Below the pieces are notes generated by a model. The model worked only from the letters and a program-made list of their open reading frames with translations. It made no database searches and was not told the origin of the DNA. A DNA stretch of 64,000 nucleotides from Streptomyces sp. MNU76 (GTDB lineage Bacteria; Actinomycetota; Actinomycetes; Streptomycetales; Streptomycetaceae), in NCBI RefSeq assembly GCF_020982545.1, contig NZ_JAJKLK010000007.1, forward strand, positions 186,001-250,000, read 5' to 3'. Below are positions 59,814 to 64,000 of this stretch, piece after piece. A program made the position numbers and the translations under genes. Position 1 is the first letter of the stretch. Each line of letters begins with the position of its first letter.

Positions 59814-62219
59814 CTACGAAACCACCGCTGGATCAGCCGACTTGGCCACCCGCTCGGGGCTGCCTTCGTCACCCACCGCGATCCCGCGCCGCTTGGACAC
59901 GTACACCGCGCCGACGATGACGGCGATGGAGGCCACCGCGATGGCGACCCGCAGCGCGACGCTCTTGTCCTCGCCGTAGCTGAACTGGACGACCGCGGGC
60001 GCGATGAGCAGCGCGACGAGGTTCATCACCTTCAGCAGCGGGTTGATGGCCGGCCCCGCCGTGTCCTTGAACGGGTCGCCGACCGTGTCGCCGATGACGG
60101 TCGCGGCATGGGCCTCGCTGCCCTTGCCGCCGTGATGGCCGTCCTCGACGAGCTTCTTGGCGTTGTCCCACGCGCCACCGGAGTTGGCGAGGAACACCGC
60201 CATCAGCGTCCCGGTCCCGATCGCGCCGGCGAGATACGCGCCGAGCGCGCCGACCCCGAGCGTGAACCCGATCGCGATGGGCGCCATGACCGCGAGCAGA
60301 CCGGGCGTGGCCAGCTCTCGCAGGGCGTCCTTGGTGCAGATGTCGACGACCCGGCCGTACTCGGGCTTCTCGCTGTAGTCCATGATGCCGGGGTGCTCGC
60401 GGAACTGCCGCCGCACCTCGTAGACCACCGAACCGGCCGACCGCGCGACCGCGTTGATCGCCAGCCCCGAGAAGAGGAAGACGACCGCGGCGCCCGCGAC
60501 GAGCCCGACCAGGTTGTTGGGCTGCGAGATGTCCATCATCAGGTTCATGGGCGCGCCTTCGCCGGAGACCTTCTCGCCGACGTCGTTCGCGGCCGTGAGG
60601 ATCGCGTCGCGGTACGAGCCGAAGAGCGCGGCGGCCGCGAGGACGGCCGTGGCGATGGCGATGCCCTTGGTGATGGCCTTGGTGGTGTTGCCGACGGCGT
60701 CGAGGTCGGTGAGCACCTGCGCGCCCGCGCCCTCGACGTCGCCGGACATCTCGGCGATGCCCTGCGCGTTGTCGGAGACCGGCCCGAACGTGTCCATGGC
60801 GACGATGACGCCGACCGTGGTGAGCAGGCCGGTGCCGGCCAGCGCCACCGCGAACAGCGCGAGCATGATCGACGTGCCGCCCAGCAGGAACGCCCCGTAC
60901 ACACCGAGGCCGATCAACAGGGCGGTGTAGACGGCCGATTCGAGACCGATGGAGATACCGGCGAGGACGACGGTGGCCGCGCCGGTCAGCGAGCTCTTGC
61001 CGATGTCCCGTACGGGACGCCGGGTGGTCTCGGTGAAGTAGCCGGTCAGTTGCTGGATCAGCGCGGCCAGCACGATGCCGATGGCCACCGCGACGACCGC
61101 GAGGACCCGCGGATCGCCGGCATGGCCCTGGATCGCCGTGTCCGTGACCCCGTCGAGGTCGGCGTACGACGAGGGCAGATAGGCGTAGACGGCGATGGCG
61201 ACGAGCACCAGCGAGATCACCGCGGAGATGAAGAACCCGCGGTTGATGGCGGACATGCCGCTGCGGTCGGTGCGGCGGGGTGCCACCGCGAAGATGCCGA
61301 TCATCGCGGTGATCACGCCGATCGCGGGCACGATCAGCGGGAACGCGAGACCGGAGTCGCCGAACGCCGCCTTGCCGAGGATCAGCGCGGCGACGAGCGT
61401 CACGGCGTACGACTCGAAGAGGTCGGCCGCCATGCCCGCGCAGTCGCCGACGTTGTCGCCCACGTTGTCGGCGATGGTCGCGGCATTGCGCGGATCGTCC
61501 TCCGGAATGCCCTGCTCGACCTTGCCGACCAGGTCGGCGCCGACGTCGGCGGCCTTGGTGAAGATGCCGCCTCCGACCCTCATGAACATGGCGATGAGCG
61601 CGGCCCCGAGGCCGAAGCCCTCCAGCACCTTCGGTGCGTCGGCCGCGTAGACGAGGACCACGCAGGACGCGCCGAGGAGGCCGAGCCCCACCGTGAACAT
61701 GCCGACGACGCCGCCGGTGCGAAATGCGATCTTCATCGCCTTGTGCGAGACGGCGGTGAGATCCTTTTCCGGCTCACCTGCCGCAGGTGTCGCTTCCCGG
61801 GCCGCCGCGGCGACGCGCACATTGCTGCGCACGGCTAGCCACATACCGATATAGCCGGTGGCCGCCGAGAACGCCGCGCCGATCAAGAAGAACACCGATC
61901 GCCCGGCACGCTGATTCCAGTCGTCCGCGGGCAGCAGCATGAGCAGGAAGAACACGACGACGGCGAATACGCCGAGCGTGCGCAACTGCCGTGCCAGATA
62001 GGCGTTCGCGCCTTCCTGGATGGCCGTCGCGATCTTCTTCATGCTGTCGGTGCCCTCGCCCGCCGCGAGCACCTGGCGCACCAGGATCCCGGCGACGACG
62101 AGTGCTGCCAGGGCCACGACGCCGATCACCATGACGATGATCCGGTTGTCGTCGGTGAGCACCGCGGCTGCGAAGTTCGCGGTGTGGTCAAACCTTTGAG
62201 GGGTAGAAAGCCCCGCCAT
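59814..62219 (-). CDS. hppA: membrane-bound proton-pumping pyrophosphatase
   Basis: The 801-residue protein has about sixteen membrane segments and the hallmarks of H+-PPases: EGANAYLARQ near the start, the catalytic segment DVGADLVGKVEQGIPEDDPR near residue 220, DNVGDNVGDCAGMAADLFES and the C-terminal GGAWDNAKK with VIGDTVGDPFKDT. The Lys in GNTTKAITKG marks the K+-independent subfamily. It couples hydrolysis of pyrophosphate to proton export. AAGGAGG precedes the ATG. It corresponds to the H+-PPase next to the bldG locus in S. coelicolor. Confidence 0.95.
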   Translation of the reverse strand: MAGLSTPQRFDHTANFAAAVLTDDNRIIVMVIGVVALAALVVAGILVRQVLAAGEGTDSMKKIATAIQEGANAYLARQLRTLGVFAVVVFFLLMLLPADDWNQRAGRSVFFLIGAAFSAATGYIGMWLAVRSNVRVAAAAREATPAAGEPEKDLTAVSHKAMKIAFRTGGVVGMFTVGLGLLGASCVVLVYAADAPKVLEGFGLGAALIAMFMRVGGGIFTKAADVGADLVGKVEQGIPEDDPRNAATIADNVGDNVGDCAGMAADLFESYAVTLVAALILGKAAFGDSGLAFPLIVPAIGVITAMIGIFAVAPRRTDRSGMSAINRGFFISAVISLVLVAIAVYAYLPSSYADLDGVTDTAIQGHAGDPRVLAVVAVAIGIVLAALIQQLTGYFTETTRRPVRDIGKSSLTGAATVVLAGISIGLESAVYTALLIGLGVYGAFLLGGTSIMLALFAVALAGTGLLTTVGVIVAMDTFGPVSDNAQGIAEMSGDVEGAGAQVLTDLDAVGNTTKAITKGIAIATAVLAAAALFGSYRDAILTAANDVGEKVSGEGAPMNLMMDISQPNNLVGLVAGAAVVFLFSGLAINAVARSAGSVVYEVRRQFREHPGIMDYSEKPEYGRVVDICTKDALRELATPGLLAVMAPIAIGFTLGVGALGAYLAGAIGTGTLMAVFLANSGGAWDNAKKLVEDGHHGGKGSEAHAATVIGDTVGDPFKDTAGPAINPLLKVMNLVALLIAPAVVQFSYGEDKSVALRVAIAVASIAVIVGAVYVSKRRGIAVGDEGSPERVAKSADPAVVS

Positions 62220-62538
62220 TCGTCCTCCTTGACGCTTGGGCTGAGCTCAAGATGTGGACGGATTCTAGGGAGGTGAACCTGATCAAAACAGTGCGCGGGA
62301 AACGGAATTGGCCTTCACATGCTCTTCAGCAAATGATCCGGACCCAACCACGCTACTCGAAAGAAGTAACGCCTCAAAGGCATTGACACTTGATCAATTA
62401 TCACGCGAATGATCGTGAATCCCTTCACGAATTCCGGTGTTCCGATGAACAATGATCGGAATAAATTGCCGGAAAAACACGAAGGGCCCTGCTCAGCAGG
62501 GCCCTCGCGGTACTACTTGAAACTGGGAGGATGCACGG
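62220..62538. other. hppA promoter region and anti-sigma gene terminator
   Basis: This 319-base gap is locally AT-richer than the rest and holds the terminator at 62484. I saw no gene; the hppA promoter should lie in the part near 62230-62400. Confidence 0.45.
62484..62504 (-). terminator. hairpin after the anti-sigma factor gene
   Basis: GGGCCCTGC and GCAGGGCCC form a 9-bp stem with a TCA loop, 35 bases past the stop of the anti-sigma gene. Confidence 0.75.
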
Positions 62539-62970
62539 TCAGAGCACGACCGCGACCGACGGTGTCGTCGGCCAGGTCATGCGGATCAGGCCGCCGTTCT
62601 CGCCGGCGGACACCTCCACGTCGTCGACGAGGCCGCTGATGACCGCGAGGCCCATGTCGTCCTCCTCGACTTCGGCGTCCGCCTCCCCGGCACCCGATGA
62701 CCGGTCACCGGGGACGGCGTGCGGCGCCTCGTCGCCCACCTCGATGGAGAACTGCTTCTCCTCCTCGATCAGCGACACCCGCACCGGCGCCGAGATACCG
62801 CTGCTCTGATGCAGTCCGACGGCACGGGTGCACGCCTCGCCGACGGCCAGCCTGACCTCGTCGAGGACGGCCTCGTCCACTCCGGCCCTGCGCGCCACCG
62901 CTGCCGCCACCAGTCGGGCGGTCCTGACGTGCTCGGGCAGCGCGCTGAAGCGGAGTTCAACGGTGGCCAT
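62539..62970 (-). CDS. apgA: anti-sigma factor (ApgA-like HATPase) next to bldG
   Basis: The 143-residue protein has the RsbW/SpoIIAB ATPase fold. The N box is LAVGEACTRAVGLHQ, and the C-terminal ATP lid reads EEDDMGLAVISGLVDDV with a reduced glycine content. An acidic Gly/Glu insert (SGAGEADAEVEEDD) precedes it. In S. coelicolor the equivalent gene is co-transcribed with bldG and its product binds BldG. GAGGGGG lies four bases before the ATG. It is 107 bases downstream of bldG on the same strand. Confidence 0.85.
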   Translation of the reverse strand: MATVELRFSALPEHVRTARLVAAAVARRAGVDEAVLDEVRLAVGEACTRAVGLHQSSGISAPVRVSLIEEEKQFSIEVGDEAPHAVPGDRSSGAGEADAEVEEDDMGLAVISGLVDDVEVSAGENGGLIRMTWPTTPSVAVVL

Positions 62971-63077
62971 GCATCCCCCTCGGAACTACGGGCGTGCTGT
63001 CGGAAGGCCGGGCCGCACGGGCCCGGTCCTCCTCACTTGTCTGTGGCCGTCCGGGCACGGGGCCCGGACGGACGTGA

Positions 63078-63419
63078 TCAGTCAGTGGCCGCCACCGCTT
63101 CGTCGACCGAGGTGTGGATGGGGAACACCTTGGTCAGACCGGTGATGCGGAAGATCTTCAAAATCCGCTCCTGGTTGCACACCAGGCGCAGCGAGCCCTC
63201 ATGGGCCCGTACTCGCTTCAGGCCGCCCACCAGTACGCCGAGCCCGGTGGAGTCGAGGAAGTCGACGCCCTCCATGTCGACGACGAGGTGAAAACTCCCG
63301 TCGTTGACCAGCTCGACCAGCTGCTCACGCAGCTTGGGCGCGGTATAAACGTCGATTTCGCCACCGACCTCGACGACCGTACGATCGCCGACGGTACGGG
63401 TCGACAGGGACAGGTCCAC
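63078..63419 (-). CDS. bldG: anti-sigma factor antagonist BldG
   Basis: The 113-residue protein is a STAS-domain antagonist. The phosphorylatable Ser is in DFLDSTGLGVLVG, and the segments VVEVGGEIDVYTAPKLRE and LVVDMEGVDF are typical. BldG controls aerial development and antibiotic production in Streptomyces through its phosphorylation state and anti-sigma partners. Identity is supported by the neighbours: anti-sigma gene and hppA on one side and a divergent DEAD/DEAH helicase on the other, as in S. coelicolor. Confidence 0.93.
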   Translation of the reverse strand: MDLSLSTRTVGDRTVVEVGGEIDVYTAPKLREQLVELVNDGSFHLVVDMEGVDFLDSTGLGVLVGGLKRVRAHEGSLRLVCNQERILKIFRITGLTKVFPIHTSVDEAVAATD

Positions 63420-63577
63420 GGATCCTCCAGCACCTTGCTATCGAGCGTTCGCCCCTCGGGACACCTCGGCTTGAAAGCCCCCGGGACGGTTCGCCAGCCG
63501 CGATGGCATTCAATCACTTACCGGCAGGCGTGCACGACGCCTTGGCCCCATTGTCCGTCACGCCGGTGACACACTCG

Positions 63578-64000
63578 ATGCCGATGGCCAAGAATCACCG
63601 ATCCGATCGAACCCCGACGGACACCGCCTCCAGCCCCTCGCCGAGCACGGTCCTGGACCGGCTCGCCTCGGGGCCGAGCCGGGCTTCGCGCATCACTCAT
63701 ACGGAGCATGTGCCCCCACGTGCGGGTCGCCATGCCGTCTGGCCCGACCGGATCCGGCCGGAAGTGGTCGCCGCCGTACAGACCGCCGGAATCGAACATC
63801 CCTGGGCCCACCAGGCACGCGTCGCCGAGCACGCGCTGGACGGCGAATCGGTCGTGGTCGCCACCGGCACCGCCTCCGGCAAGTCGCTGGCCTACCTCGT
63901 CCCGGTCCTCTCCCGCCTCCTGGACGGCTCCGAGGCCCCCAACGGCCGTGGCGCGACCACGCTCTACCTGGCCCCCACCAAGGCCCTCGCGGCGGATCAG
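63578..64000 (+). CDS. DEAD/DEAH-box helicase, N-terminal part
   Basis: The gene is divergent from bldG and runs off the window. The first 141 codons show a Ser/Thr/Pro-rich start, then HPWAHQARVAEHALDGESVV with Q-motif-like features and the Walker A segment VATGTASGKSLAYLVPV followed by motif Ia TLYLAPTKALAADQ. This is the start of a large superfamily 2 helicase. ATG 63578 and 63584 are both possible starts; no strong ribosome site separates them. Confidence 0.85.
   Translation, partial: MPMAKNHRSDRTPTDTASSPSPSTVLDRLASGPSRASRITHTEHVPPRAGRHAVWPDRIRPEVVAAVQTAGIEHPWAHQARVAEHALDGESVVVATGTASGKSLAYLVPVLSRLLDGSEAPNGRGATTLYLAPTKALAADQ

Noticed and set aside
51716..61838. Long plus-strand frames opposite topA (51716-53956) and hppA (60108-61838)
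   Set aside because: Composition is Asp/Arg/Val/Gly-rich and mirrors strongly supported essential genes on the other strand.
1..64000. CRISPR array
   Set aside because: No set of regularly spaced short direct repeats was seen; the repeats found are pairs, palindromes or IS copies.

Overview
The window is high-GC actinobacterial DNA that reads as Streptomyces: GTG/TTG starts, many 4-bp ATGA/GTGA overlaps, and on the right a conserved block running holB, tmk, topA, a Ser/Thr kinase, a methyltransferase, a lipoprotein, hppA, an anti-sigma factor, bldG and a helicase. That order matches what I recall of the bldG region of Streptomyces coelicolor. The chromosomal core starts at a tRNA-Thr (about 44.0 kb) and runs to the right edge. 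Everything to the left looks accessory.

Layout. 0-2.1 kb: end of a PPOX-type gene, a PhyH-like dioxygenase, a NUDIX hydrolase and a broken regulator fragment. 2.1-7.1 kb: a tightly overlapping minus-strand operon of two APH-type kinases around a methyltransferase, a 66-residue protein and an ABC exporter; it is a candidate small specialised-metabolite or peptide operon. 7.2-10.7 kb: LuxR-type regulator, glutamine-synthetase-like enzyme and APC permease, probably for polyamine or amine use. 10.8-15.5 kb: an unknown gene, then three insertion sequences (one IS701-like, two near-identical IS5-like) stacked end to end with a CTAG at every junction. 15.5-20.9 kb: XRE regulators, small proteins, an RsbW-type ATPase and decayed DNA; three copies of a GGACA-type palindrome link three transcription units. 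21.1-30.2 kb: the most unusual region, a plus-strand cluster of a 50-residue peptide, a strong terminator, a ubiquitin-like/PP-loop enzyme, two radical SAM/SPASM enzymes, an aldo-keto reductase, an M20 amidohydrolase and a TauD-type dioxygenase, facing a divergent seryl-tRNA synthetase. I read it as an undescribed RiPP-like or peptide-templated pathway whose product may act on seryl-tRNA synthetase, the second SerRS giving self-resistance. 30.5-34.9 kb: atypical kinase, nucleotidyltransferase, then excisionase-like, repressor and tyrosine-integrase genes. 35.0-41.9 kb: a four-gene SMC/TOPRIM operon with Wadjet (JetABCD/MksFEBG) architecture. 42-44 kb: small unknown genes up to the tRNA.

A 16-bp direct repeat beside the integrase and again beside the tRNA-Thr suggests att sites and step-wise growth of an island at the tRNA 3' end. 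The core block combines DNA replication and topology (holB, tmk, topA), pyrophosphate-driven proton pumping (hppA) and the BldG anti-sigma-antagonist switch of development.

Data caution: holB, the Ser/Thr kinase gene and the IS701 transposase each look one base short in a G/C run. For holB especially this is more likely sequencing error than real inactivation. All family assignments come from reading motifs and gene order; no database search was made.
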